A DNA stretch of 7,480 nt from CAYNWK01 sp964400875 (GCA_964400875.1 CAYNWK010000199.1:1-7480); one strand, 5' to 3'. Shown: positions 1 through 7,247, counted from the first letter of the stretch. Made by a program: numbers and translations. Notes: a model not told the origin generated them from the letters alone.

Positions 1-429
1 CGAAGGTTTGAAGGCGGACAGATCGACCCCGTTCAGGATCACGGTGGAAGGCCCTGAACGTTGGTGGAGGTAGGTCTCCAATTGCGACCGGGCCCATTCC
101 GACTGGTAAAATACGACGTTTGCGTTCTCAAGCGCGTAGGCGATGGCGGCGTTGGCGGCATGGTGTTTGGGCTGCATGGGTCGGTTCATTTTCTTGAACC
201 ACGGCGCAAGGTAACCGTTCGCAACCCGGTAACCGACCATCCGGCCTCGCTCCAAAGCCGGGTCCAACCCTTCCGAGCGGTTGACAAACAGGGCTGCGTC
301 CCAATCTTGATTGATCCGGTGTGTAACCGAGAAGCCGCGCTGCTCCAGCTGGCGCCGGAAACGCCTGGCCCAGACGTGAGGCCCGCCGCGACCACTACCA
401 TCCAGGTTGAGGTACAGGCGGGTTACCAT
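1..429 (-). CDS. GT4-type glycosyltransferase, N-terminal part (3' end outside window)
   Basis: The first 143 residues of a probable GT-B fold glycosyltransferase of the GT4 group, which would transfer a sugar from a nucleotide-sugar donor to the growing lipid-linked glycan at the cytoplasmic membrane face. The protein opens MVTRLYLNLDGSGRGGPHVW: a hydrophobic first strand followed by a Gly-rich loop, as expected for a GT-B N-terminal domain. The visible part ends in VILNGVDLSAFKP (residues 130-142), the NGVD-x3-F-x-P signature at the linker to the donor-binding domain in GT4 enzymes. The C-terminal catalytic half with the E-x7-E motif lies outside the window. The ATG at 429 overlaps the upstream methyltransferase stop by 7 nt (ATGGTAA) and has a GGAG ribosome site 8 nt upstream. 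It is the last visible gene of the minus-strand operon. Sugar specificity cannot be told. Confidence 0.85.
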   Translation of the reverse strand, partial: MVTRLYLNLDGSGRGGPHVWARRFRRQLEQRGFSVTHRINQDWDAALFVNRSEGLDPALERGRMVGYRVANGYLAPWFKKMNRPMQPKHHAANAAIAYALENANVVFYQSEWARSQLETYLHQRSGPSTVILNGVDLSAFKPS

Positions 430-1091
430 CGTTCCGACTCCGAGGTCTTCTTTTTGAAGATCAGCAGAACGGCATGAGCGCAGGCGATCGCCAGCGATTC
501 GGAGAGCGCCCACCGCAGCGCACGAATGGGGAAAGAGCCGCCCCTGTAATCGTACAGCCTTTGCAGGGGGCCAGATAATGGATGAATCTCGCTCTTCGTC
601 CCTTTCAGGCCATCGAAGGGCCGCACCTTGATCAGTTCGAAGCCCCACCTGGCGAAATCCCAGGTTACCTGGTGGCGGTCGAGGCAGAACTGGTAGAAAT
701 CGGGGGGTTGATGATCGTTCTCCCAAACGGGATAGAGGTTTAAACGGGCCTTCAACCGGCGAAGAGGTGAGAGATAAGGAAAGGTGATAAACAGGTAGCC
801 GCCTGGACGCACTACGCGTGTGATCTCGACCCCTATATCTTGATAGCCGTCCCAAAAATGTTCGATCACACCCAATGACCAGTACCCGGCAAAGGAGTCA
901 GCAGCGAAATCCAGGCGACGGACATCCTCCAGGCGGATATCCAGTTCCGGGACCTGGCCGCGCAGTAACGCGACCGTCTGGGGGGCGAAATCGACCCCAA
1001 TGCAGTCGTAGCCGAGATGGGCTAAGGCTGCCACGTGTTTTCCCGAGCCGCAGCCTCCCTCAAGGATGGGACCGTCTTCGGGCTGCAGGTA
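423..1091 (-). CDS. Class I SAM-dependent methyltransferase, 5' end lost in assembly gap
   Basis: The 222 visible residues form a Rossmann-fold methyltransferase of the Methyltransf_11/23 kind common in glycan clusters, probably methylating a sugar or terminal residue with S-adenosylmethionine. SAM-binding motif I is ILEGGCGSGKHVAALA (visible residues 9-24), with the acidic end of strand 2 at D34 (GVDFA). A DVRRLDF segment follows at 56-62, then SLGVIEHF (72-79) and RVVRPGGYLFITFP (92-105). The last two match the usual 'EHF ... RVLKPGG' motifs IV-VI. The N-terminal roughly 40 residues that normally precede motif I are missing because the sequence enters a 100-N gap at 1092. A frame stays open across the Ns into the glycosyltransferase at 1192-1784, but placeholder Ns cannot show a fusion, so I treat these as separate genes. 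The stop (423-425) overlaps the next gene's start. Confidence 0.85.
   Translation of the reverse strand, partial: YLQPEDGPILEGGCGSGKHVAALAHLGYDCIGVDFAPQTVALLRGQVPELDIRLEDVRRLDFAADSFAGYWSLGVIEHFWDGYQDIGVEITRVVRPGGYLFITFPYLSPLRRLKARLNLYPVWENDHQPPDFYQFCLDRHQVTWDFARWGFELIKVRPFDGLKGTKSEIHPLSGPLQRLYDYRGGSFPIRALRWALSESLAIACAHAVLLIFKKKTSESERW
438..441 (-). promoter_or_regulatory. Ribosome binding site (GGAG) of the GT4 gene
   Basis: On the minus strand GGAG stands 8 nt before the ATG at 429, inside the last codons of the upstream methyltransferase gene. It fixes this ATG as the start although the ORF is short at the window edge. With the 7-nt gene overlap it suggests coupled translation. Confidence 0.6.
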
Positions 1092-1191
1092 NNNNNNNNN
1101 NNNNNNNNNNNNNNNNNNNNNNNNNNNNNNNNNNNNNNNNNNNNNNNNNNNNNNNNNNNNNNNNNNNNNNNNNNNNNNNNNNNNNNNNNNN
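1092..1191. other. Assembly gap 1 (100 N)
   Basis: Exactly 100 unknown bases, the customary filler for a scaffold gap of unknown length. It hides the end of the glycosyltransferase (1192-1784) and the beginning of the methyltransferase (423-1091). Each of those seems to lack about 40-100 residues by family comparison, so the real gap may well exceed 100 nt and could contain a further small gene. Confidence 0.95.
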
Positions 1192-1784
1192 AAGAGGGCC
1201 TGGATCTTCCCACAGGTGGCGCGCAGACTCCAATTGCCAGCGCCAACGCCGAAGAAGCCGCGGCGGTCCCAGAGCACTTCGAAATCTCCGATCCGGTCAA
1301 GCGCCTGGCTTGAAGTGGCAAAGAACGAGCCGCGCACGGTATCGTGGCAGAAATCCCGGGAGGGCGGCTTCCAATGTGAGTGCGCGTAGCAATGGGTGTG
1401 GGTGCGAGGGTAGTCGCGCTTGTCGCTGGCTCTACCGTTGCCCACGACGCAGCCGCCGTCCCGGCTGTTGATCAGCTCTTCGCAGGCCCGGAAGAGGCCC
1501 TGATCGAGCAAAACAATGTCGTCGTGGGAGAAGAAAACGAAGTCATATTGGTGATGTATTCCGGTGGTTATAAATTGCTGGTAGCCGCCCCAATCATAGC
1601 CCAGGTTGGGCGCCCACAACACTCGTTCCGAGGGGAGCAACTCGGACAACCACTGCCCCTTTGAAACTTTAGTGAAGTGGGAGAGCGCATATACATCCAG
1701 CCCAGGGATGGCTGCCAGAGTCTGATACAACTCTGGGCATTGGCGCCAGGCAACCACACAAAGGCAAGCACGATTGCTGCTCAT
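1192..1784 (-). CDS. GT-A-like glycosyltransferase, N-terminal part (3' end lost in gap)
   Basis: The 197 visible residues look like a GT-A fold glycosyltransferase, distantly resembling rhamnan-synthesis (RgpF-like) and GT2-like proteins. It begins with a strand-helix unit (ACLCVVAWRQCPELYQTL, 6-23). WAPNLGYDWGGYQQF follows (57-71), like the 'N-x-G-x-D' element of RgpF-type proteins, then DFVFFSHDDIVLL (81-93), where H87-D88-D89 fits the DXD metal/nucleotide-sugar site. Near the break, GFFGVGAGNWSLR (176-188) could be the acceptor-side region. The sequence stops at the N run at 1191. The ATG at 1784 overlaps the upstream gene's TGA (ATGA, 1781-1784) and has a GAGGT ribosome site 6 nt upstream. 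Glycosyltransferase activity is inferred from motifs and neighbours; donor and acceptor are unknown. Confidence 0.6.
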
Positions 1785-2584
1785 GGCTTGACCTCGAGCA
1801 CAAACCTCGGTGCGATCAGCGCCAGGCCATGCGTGGTGGCGAAGATCTTCAGGCGATGGGTTGGGGTTACGAGATCGTCTAGATTTGAATTGGAGACGTT
1901 AAAGATCTCAGCCAGGATGTGCCGTTCCCAATGCCCAGTGCGGCTGCTGACCGCATTTGGGTCATCCTTCGAAATGCGCATGCGCGGATTATACAGTCCC
2001 GGGCTGCAGTCGTGGATCGCCAGCACCGCCGGGTGAGACCCCGACCACTCCAAGAAGGAGCGGATCACGGTTTTCAAGAGGGCATAAGGATGCGCGTCCA
2101 GGTATATGAGACCAGGAGCGATGCCCTCCAGCAGGCGCTCCCGAAAATCGCCGGAAAGATCGTGGAGCACCAGTTCGACTTCATCTTTACTGACGTACTG
2201 CAGCTCATCGATGACGTCGAAACAAGTCAGGGTGGCGTTCAATTCAAAGAAGCGGAGGAGATCGACGATCCGGCGGGTTGACTTTCCGAACTGGGAACCG
2301 ATCTCGACGACGTGGGCCGGCCGGAGCCTTAATGCGGCGAGATAAATAAGGAAAGCTTCTTCAAAGGAAAGCGTTTTGCGCTCACCAAATTTCTGCTCGT
2401 AGCCCTTCTCATCGTGAAACTGCCGGTAAGTGTGGTAGTGCTGCCAGACGGTATCCGTGGGAAGCCCCCAGAAATCTGCCGCTTGAGCGACGAGCAGGTC
2501 CCGGTCCACAGAAGCGGGCAAGGACGGATGAAATCCGTAAGTGCGTTTCAGGCTGTTGAAGAATTTTTGTAGAGCCATCGCCAT
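1781..2584 (-). CDS. SAM-dependent methyltransferase, Methyltransf_24-like
   Basis: A 267-residue class I methyltransferase of the Methyltransf_24 type (macrocin O-methyltransferase/cephalosporin-hydroxylase-like group), probably O-methylating a sugar of the glycan. SAM motif I is VVEIGSQFGKST (92-103). CFDVID (121-126) gives the acidic residue at the end of strand 2. LIYLDAHPY (159-167) and AIHDC (189-193) are the Asp and His-Asp pair that often bind metal in this family. The open frame extends to an ATG at 2695, but that would overlap the flippase by about 100 nt with a Cys/Pro/Trp-rich, non-family N-terminus. I choose the ATG at 2584, 13 nt after the flippase stop; the ATG at 2578 is equally possible. 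Neither has a clear ribosome site, so translation probably depends on reinitiation after the flippase. The TGA end overlaps the next ATG by 4 nt. Confidence 0.82.
   Translation of the reverse strand: MAMALQKFFNSLKRTYGFHPSLPASVDRDLLVAQAADFWGLPTDTVWQHYHTYRQFHDEKGYEQKFGERKTLSFEEAFLIYLAALRLRPAHVVEIGSQFGKSTRRIVDLLRFFELNATLTCFDVIDELQYVSKDEVELVLHDLSGDFRERLLEGIAPGLIYLDAHPYALLKTVIRSFLEWSGSHPAVLAIHDCSPGLYNPRMRISKDDPNAVSSRTGHWERHILAEIFNVSNSNLDDLVTPTHRLKIFATTHGLALIAPRFVLEVKP
1791..1795 (-). promoter_or_regulatory. Ribosome binding site (GAGGT) of the GT-A-like gene
   Basis: Minus-strand GAGGT lies 6 nt before the ATG at 1784, within the last codons of the preceding methyltransferase gene. It supports that start and coupled translation across the ATGA junction. 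Confidence 0.65.
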
Positions 2585-2597
2585 AGCAAGAGGTTCA

Positions 2598-3905
2598 TCA
2601 GCCCGATTTGTGGCCGGATTGAGCACGAATAAACAAGGCGACGCCCACGGCGGAGAGCACCAGGTTTGCCAGCATCCTCCCGGCGGCTGCCCCATACGCT
2701 CCCCAGCGAAAGATCAACAACGCCGGCGCGGTCACACCGACCAAAGCGGCTACCAGGCGCATCCGGTACTGCTGGCGCTCGTCCTGCTCCGTGCGGAAGT
2801 ACGTTTCGGCAAGCCCTCCCGGTACGCCAACCAGCACGGTCACGATCAACAGGTCCATGTACCCAAGGCTGCTGGCGTAGTTAGGAGGCAGCACGATCGG
2901 GATGAGCCAGTGGGCTAACAAGGCGATGGCGAAACCGGCCCCGATCAAGCCGACCCAAACCAGACCCCCTTCGATTACGAACCGCCTGCGCCGAAGTTCT
3001 ATCGGCAGCCGCACCAACGGAGGATATCGTACTGCCAGGTAGATGCCCCACAAGCGGCGGATCTGCTCGTAGACCAGCAGCGCAATGGAGTAGTCGGCCA
3101 TGGTCTCCAAGGGGAGCAGAGCGCCGACTAACAAGGCGTCCGTGCGCGCCTGGAGGACGCTAATCCCTGTGATGGCCGTCAGGTGTTTGCCGTAGCGCAC
3201 CATCTCTCGTTCGTCTTCGTGCGTCCAGTGGTGATTGCCCAGGCGGCGAAGCTGCCAGGCGAGGCCAAAACTCACCCCTACCTGCATCAGCGCGGTGGCG
3301 ATTTGATTGGCGGTGTAAAACGTTGCCACTTTGCTCAACCACCAGGCGCCAAACGCCAGCGGGATGAAGCCCACAAAATCCGTCAGGCTTTCAAAGATGC
3401 GGTACCAAAACAAACCTTTGAATTTTTCCTGGGCGCCCAGCATGCCTGCAGAAGCGGTCATCCCAATCGTAACCGGGTAGCTCAAAGCGGTTATGACGAA
3501 CATCCAGGACAAAATGGTCTCGCCCCGCCAGGCCCAGAAGGCGGCCCCGAGTAAGAAACCAGCTGCACTGAGCAGAGACCAACGCAGCCGGTAACCCAGG
3601 TTCACCACGAATGCCCAAGGCTTTCCCTTGGCAGTATAGTGGTAAGCGGCGCTGTCCAGCCCGGATAACGAAACGAGCTGGAGGAAAGGCACCCACGAAG
3701 CGACCACGCCCAGCATGCCCACCTCGTCCTTAGGCAGCAGCCAGGTGACGGCGGGCGTACGGATCAGGCCTAAAGCGGTGACCAGCAGATTGGCAAGCAT
3801 CAATAAGCCGCTTGCCTGCCAGAATCGACGGTTTTTCAGCCTGCGCAGAATTTTGGCGCTTAATTGATAACGCTGATCCAGGGCGCTGATCCGTTCGCGT
3901 AGCAT
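2598..3905 (-). CDS. Polysaccharide flippase, Wzx/MOP superfamily
   Basis: A 435-residue polytopic membrane protein that probably flips undecaprenyl-pyrophosphate-linked oligosaccharide from the cytoplasmic to the outer face of the membrane. About 12 hydrophobic segments are visible, roughly at residues 32-50, 64-82, 106-126, 132-152, 172-190, 195-215, 240-262, 266-290, 313-337, 347-368, 383-399 and 406-427. The length is normal for MOP flippases. ARTDALLVGALLPLETMADYSIAL (253-276) matches the family's TM7-8 pattern (charged pair, then 'LLxG ... xADYSIA'). A Lys/Arg-rich amphipathic N-terminus (3-28) precedes the first helix. The ATG at 3905 has an in-frame stop 17 codons upstream and no better start. 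GAAGG abuts the ATG with no spacer, so it is a poor ribosome site; see the promoter entry. It is the first visible gene of the minus-strand operon. Confidence 0.88.
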   Translation of the reverse strand: MLRERISALDQRYQLSAKILRRLKNRRFWQASGLLMLANLLVTALGLIRTPAVTWLLPKDEVGMLGVVASWVPFLQLVSLSGLDSAAYHYTAKGKPWAFVVNLGYRLRWSLLSAAGFLLGAAFWAWRGETILSWMFVITALSYPVTIGMTASAGMLGAQEKFKGLFWYRIFESLTDFVGFIPLAFGAWWLSKVATFYTANQIATALMQVGVSFGLAWQLRRLGNHHWTHEDEREMVRYGKHLTAITGISVLQARTDALLVGALLPLETMADYSIALLVYEQIRRLWGIYLAVRYPPLVRLPIELRRRRFVIEGGLVWVGLIGAGFAIALLAHWLIPIVLPPNYASSLGYMDLLIVTVLVGVPGGLAETYFRTEQDERQQYRMRLVAALVGVTAPALLIFRWGAYGAAAGRMLANLVLSAVGVALFIRAQSGHKSG

Positions 3906-3912
3906 CCTTCGA

Positions 3913-3942
3913 ATAATACCCCAAAAGAGGCGCGCCTGTCTA
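3913..3942 (-). promoter_or_regulatory. Putative promoter of the flippase operon, near-leaderless
   Basis: Read on the minus strand, TAGACA (3942-3937, 5 of 6 matches to TTGACA), an 18-nt spacer and TATTAT (3918-3913, 5 of 6 to TATAAT). Only 7 nt separate the -10 box from the ATG at 3905, so transcription would begin at or next to the start codon. This agrees with the absence of a usable ribosome site. It is a prediction from hexamer matches only, but it falls in the sole visible intergenic stretch before the operon. Confidence 0.5.
3928..3937. promoter_or_regulatory. Second short palindrome in the promoter spacer (10 bp)
   Basis: AGGCGCGCCT is a perfect 10-bp palindrome starting one base from the 14-bp palindrome and lying almost wholly within the -35/-10 spacer. 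It may be part of a composite operator or chance in GC-rich sequence. It contains an AscI recognition sequence. Confidence 0.25.
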
Positions 3943-3952
3943 ACCGGTTAGA
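3939..3952. promoter_or_regulatory. Operator-like perfect palindrome (14 bp)
   Basis: TCTAACCGGTTAGA is a perfect 14-bp inverted repeat with no central spacer. It overlaps the putative -35 box at 3937-3942, the position of a repressor operator. Such sites are typical of dimeric regulators, for instance TetR-like ones. No regulator gene is visible here. The site lies 6 nt from gap 2, between the divergent units, so it could serve both. Confidence 0.45.
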
Positions 3953-3958
3953 AGTCAC

Positions 3959-4058
3959 NNNNNNNNNNNNNNNNNNNNNNNNNNNNNNNNNNNNNNNNNN
4001 NNNNNNNNNNNNNNNNNNNNNNNNNNNNNNNNNNNNNNNNNNNNNNNNNNNNNNNNNN
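3959..4058. other. Assembly gap 2 (100 N)
   Basis: A second run of exactly 100 N, again the usual filler of unknown length. It hides the start codon, the first residues and any promoter of the plus-strand ligase gene, as well as the rest of the divergent intergenic region. The linkage of the two halves therefore depends on scaffolding, though their matching pathway roles make it believable. Confidence 0.95.
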
Positions 4059-7000
4059 CATCGTAGTTCCTTTGTTCTTCGACATTTACTCCAGCCGCAT
4101 CTTCGAACCGGATAAGATCGCGCTGCTGCGCACGCTGGCTCTCGCCATCCTGGGCGCCTGGCTGGTCAAACTGGTCGCCGAAGAAAACTGGCGTCAAACC
4201 GGTCTTTCTTGGGGGCAGACCCTTTTGAAAACACCGCTGCTGATACCGGTGGCTGCTCTGGCGCTGGTCTACCTGATCTCGACAGCCTTTTCGGTCGCCC
4301 CTCGGATCAGCTTCTGGGGGTCTTATCAGCGCCTGCAGGGCGCCTATACTACCTTATCTTATATCGTCATCTTCGGGGCGATCGCAGCCAATATGCGCCG
4401 GCGCACCCAGGTCGAACGATTGATCACAACCGTGATCGTCGTCAGCCTGCCGGTCAGCTTATACGGCGTCTTGCAGCGATACTCGATCGATCCAGTCGCG
4501 TGGAGCGGCGATGTCGCCGCACGTATCACGGCTAATCTGGGCAACTCGATCTTCCTGGCTGCCTATCTCATCATGGCCTTTCCGCTTACCCTGCTGCGGA
4601 TCCTCGACTCCTTCGGCGCCCTTTTGCGCGAGGAAGGTGAACTCCTGCCGGATTTCGCCCGCTCCACCGTTTACATTTTCATCGCCGTTCTGCAGCTCAT
4701 CGCCATCTATTTCACGGGCAGCAGGGGACCCTGGCTGGGTTTACTGGCCAGCGCTTTTTTCACCCTGGTGGTGCTCTCGTTGTTATGGGGCAAGCGCTGG
4801 TTGACGCTCGGTGTTATTGGGGCTGCGGCGGTCGCCTCGGTCTTGCTGGTGTTGCTCAACATCCCCGGCGGCCCGCTGGAAAATTTGCGTCAGCGCCCCG
4901 AGCTGCAGCGGTTGGGCCAGCTGCTCGATGCCGAGAGCCGGACCGGCCGGGTGCGCTCTCTGATCTGGCAGGGCGCCGCGGACCTGGTCGCACCGGGCGA
5001 GGCGATCACGTATCCAGACGGCGAACCAGATGCCTTTAACTTCCTGCGCCCGATCACCGGGTATGGGCCGGAGACCATGTTCGAGGTGTTCAGCTTTGTA
5101 TACCCGCCAGAACTGGCCGAGGTAGAGAAACGGAATGCTTCCGCCGATCGCTCGCACAACGAGACCTGGGACGCCCTGGTGAATACCGGCGTGCTCGGTC
5201 TGATCGCGGAGCTAGCTGTTTTTGGCGCAGTCTTCTATTACGGTTTGAAGTGGTTGGGGTTTATAACTCAGGATCGCCAGCGCAGACTCTTCCTGAGCTT
5301 TTACGTTGGCGGGGGAGTGGTCAGCGCCTCCGTATTTGTCCTTTGGCAGGGGCTGGAGTTCCTGGGGGTTGGACTGCCCTTCGGGATGATGATTGGCGTG
5401 ATCGTCTATCTAGTCCTTGCCGCGCTATCGGGCAGCTATCGTCCGCCGGAAAACGAGGGGGAACGCCGGCGCGATCTGATTCTCCTGGGCCTGCTTGCAG
5501 CCATCGTCGCTCATTTCGTGGAGATCAACTTCGGGATCGCCATCGCTGCTTCCCGTACGTATTTTTGGGTTTACACTGGTTTGCTCCTGGTAGTTGGGTT
5601 TGTACTGCCAAAGCTCGGGGAGCGTCAGGCGGATTATTCTGCAAGTCCCACGCAAGATTTCGATGCAGCGCCGAGCGCTAAGCGGAGGCGAAGCGGGTCT
5701 AAACAGGACGGCGTAAAAGAGGGCGCCTGGCCAGACTGGGTTCAAACCGCGCTTGCCAGCAGCGGCTTAATGTCCGTCCTCCTGGTGACCCTGGGATACG
5801 ATTTCATCACCAGCCGGATGAGCCCTGATTCGGCCGTGGGCGCGGTATGGAATTCGCTGGTTAACCTGCCCACTCAAAACAACGCGGTTTCGTACGGCGT
5901 GTTGGCCATGATCCTGACAGCCTGGTTGATGGGCTCAATCCTGTATGCTGCGGAGAGCGCCAAGCACGAGGCCGTCTCGAGTTGGGGGAAAGCGCTTTTA
6001 ACGATCCTGGGCGTTTCGCTCGCCGTTGGAGTCCTGTACTGGCTCTGGCAGGCGGCGCAACTGGTGGCGCTGGCCGGGGGGACGGTCAATACCGTGGAGG
6101 AATTAATCCAGGTGGTCAGCCGCTTTGAAGGGCTGCTGACCAATTACTACCTTTATCTCTTTGCCGTTATCATTGGGCTGGCTGCTTTTCTATCCGTGGA
6201 TCTTGCACAGGCCGGCCAGGCGCTCTCCTGGCAGGGCGGGGCGGCTGCTGTGGTCGCCTTACTGTTAGTTGCCTATCTGGGAACCACGACTAACTTACGG
6301 GCGATCCAGGCGGATGTGGCCCTCAAACAGGCCGATCCGTATGCCCGGGAAGGATCCTGGCCGGTGGCGCTGGCGCTGTATAACCGCGCCATCGAGATCG
6401 GGCCGCCGGAAGGGTTTTATTATCTAGTCCTGGGCCAAAATTATCTCGATTATGGCCGGACCATCCAGGACCCCTCCAAACGGGAGGAGCTATTCAAGGA
6501 GGCTGAAAGCGATCTGCTTGAAGCGCAAAAGCTCGACCCGCTTAACACCGATCACACTGCCAACCTGGCCCGACTCTATACTCTGTGGGCGACCGCGGCG
6601 GATGATGCGGAAACCCGCCTCGCCCGCGCCGCGATCGCCGATGATTACTATTCCGCTGCGGTTACGCTCAGCCCTAATGACGCGCGGCTGTGGAATGAAT
6701 GGGCGATCTTGTCTCTGAACCTGCAGCAGGATGCGGAAGCGTTCTTCAACAAGGTATCCCATGCTTTGGAAATCGACCCGACCTATGATTACACCCACGC
6801 GCTGCTGGGAGATTTCTATACCAGTCAAGCCCAGGAAGCGAGCGATTCTCAAGCCCAGCAAGACGCGCTGGCGCAGGCAGCCGAACAGTACTCCGAGGCG
6901 CTGAAGCTCGCCCCGCCAAACGACGTCAGTCTGCGCTACAACTATGCCCTCGCCCTGGCAGGCGCATACTACCAATTAGAAAACCTGCCTGCGGCTGCAG

Positions 7001-7200
7001 AAGGGTACCAGCGGGCGATTGAACTGGCGCCGGACCTCAGCGATCGCTGGCAGCTTGAAGAGGTGCTCGGGCGCATTTATTTGCGAATGGGACAGCCTGA
7101 GGAGGCGATTAAGCATTACGCCAGCGCGCTCGTGTCTGCGCCTGACGGAGAAAAAGAACGGCTGCAGAACGAGCTCGATCAGCTGCAAGCTCAACCCTGA
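4059..7200 (+). CDS. O-antigen ligase/polymerase-like membrane protein with C-terminal TPR domain (5' end lost in gap)
   Basis: The 1046 visible residues are read from 4060 (IVVPLFFDIYSSRIFEPDK). Numbers below count from the TTG at 4072, which lies inside this conserved opening and is not a credible start. The N-terminal half is a Wzy_C/O-antigen-ligase-like domain with about 13 membrane segments between 19 and 513. TGSRGPWLGLL (215-225) carries the conserved membrane-border Arg, and an extracytoplasmic loop of about 107 residues ends in ADRSHNETWDALVNTGVLGL (358-377) with the likely catalytic His362. A charged linker (516-553, with KRRR) leads to a second block of about five helices (560-740). 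The tail (about 750-1042) holds some five TPR-like units ending in '-A(I/L)xxxP' phrases such as NRAIEIGPP and RAIELAPD. WaaL/Wzy proteins usually have about 400 residues, so this is a composite. It probably polymerises a lipid-linked glycan or transfers it to lipid or protein; which one is unknown. Confidence 0.85.
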
Positions 7201-7247
7201 ACTGGCTGCGCAAAACGGGTCAACCCCAAGCACAACACCTTTGCTCC
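7201..7247 (+). other. Short intergenic spacer, no terminator seen
   Basis: The 47 bases between the ligase-like gene and the WecA-like gene contain no stem-loop with a T tract and no recognisable promoter or strong ribosome site. This supports read-through transcription, with an unusual or weak translation start for the downstream gene. Confidence 0.5.

Noticed and set aside
61..477. A 138-codon plus-strand open frame at the left end
   Set aside because: It runs antisense to the well-supported GT4 gene with its NGVD motif and ribosome site, and it shows no recognisable features.
423..1784. A single 453-residue bifunctional protein spanning gap 1
   Set aside because: The join consists of 34 unknown residues from placeholder Ns, and both domains look incomplete at the gap. 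I split it and kept fusion only as an open question.
2585..2695. Extension of the Methyltransf_24 gene to the ATG at 2695
   Set aside because: It would overlap the flippase's 3' end by about 100 nt, and the added residues (Cys, Pro, Trp-rich) look like out-of-frame translation of the flippase gene.
4072..4074. TTG as the start codon of the ligase-like gene
   Set aside because: The frame is open back to the gap and the preceding residues (IVVP) belong to the same hydrophobic, family-like opening, so the true start is in or beyond the gap.
6490..6975. A 161-codon open frame on the minus strand inside the TPR region
   Set aside because: It is antisense to a clear TPR coding sequence, shows no domain of its own, and such shadows are common in GC-rich coding DNA.
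7217..7226. GGGTCAACCC as a possible terminator hairpin after the ligase gene
   Set aside because: The stem is 4 bp with a 2-base loop and no T tract follows, so it cannot act as an intrinsic terminator.
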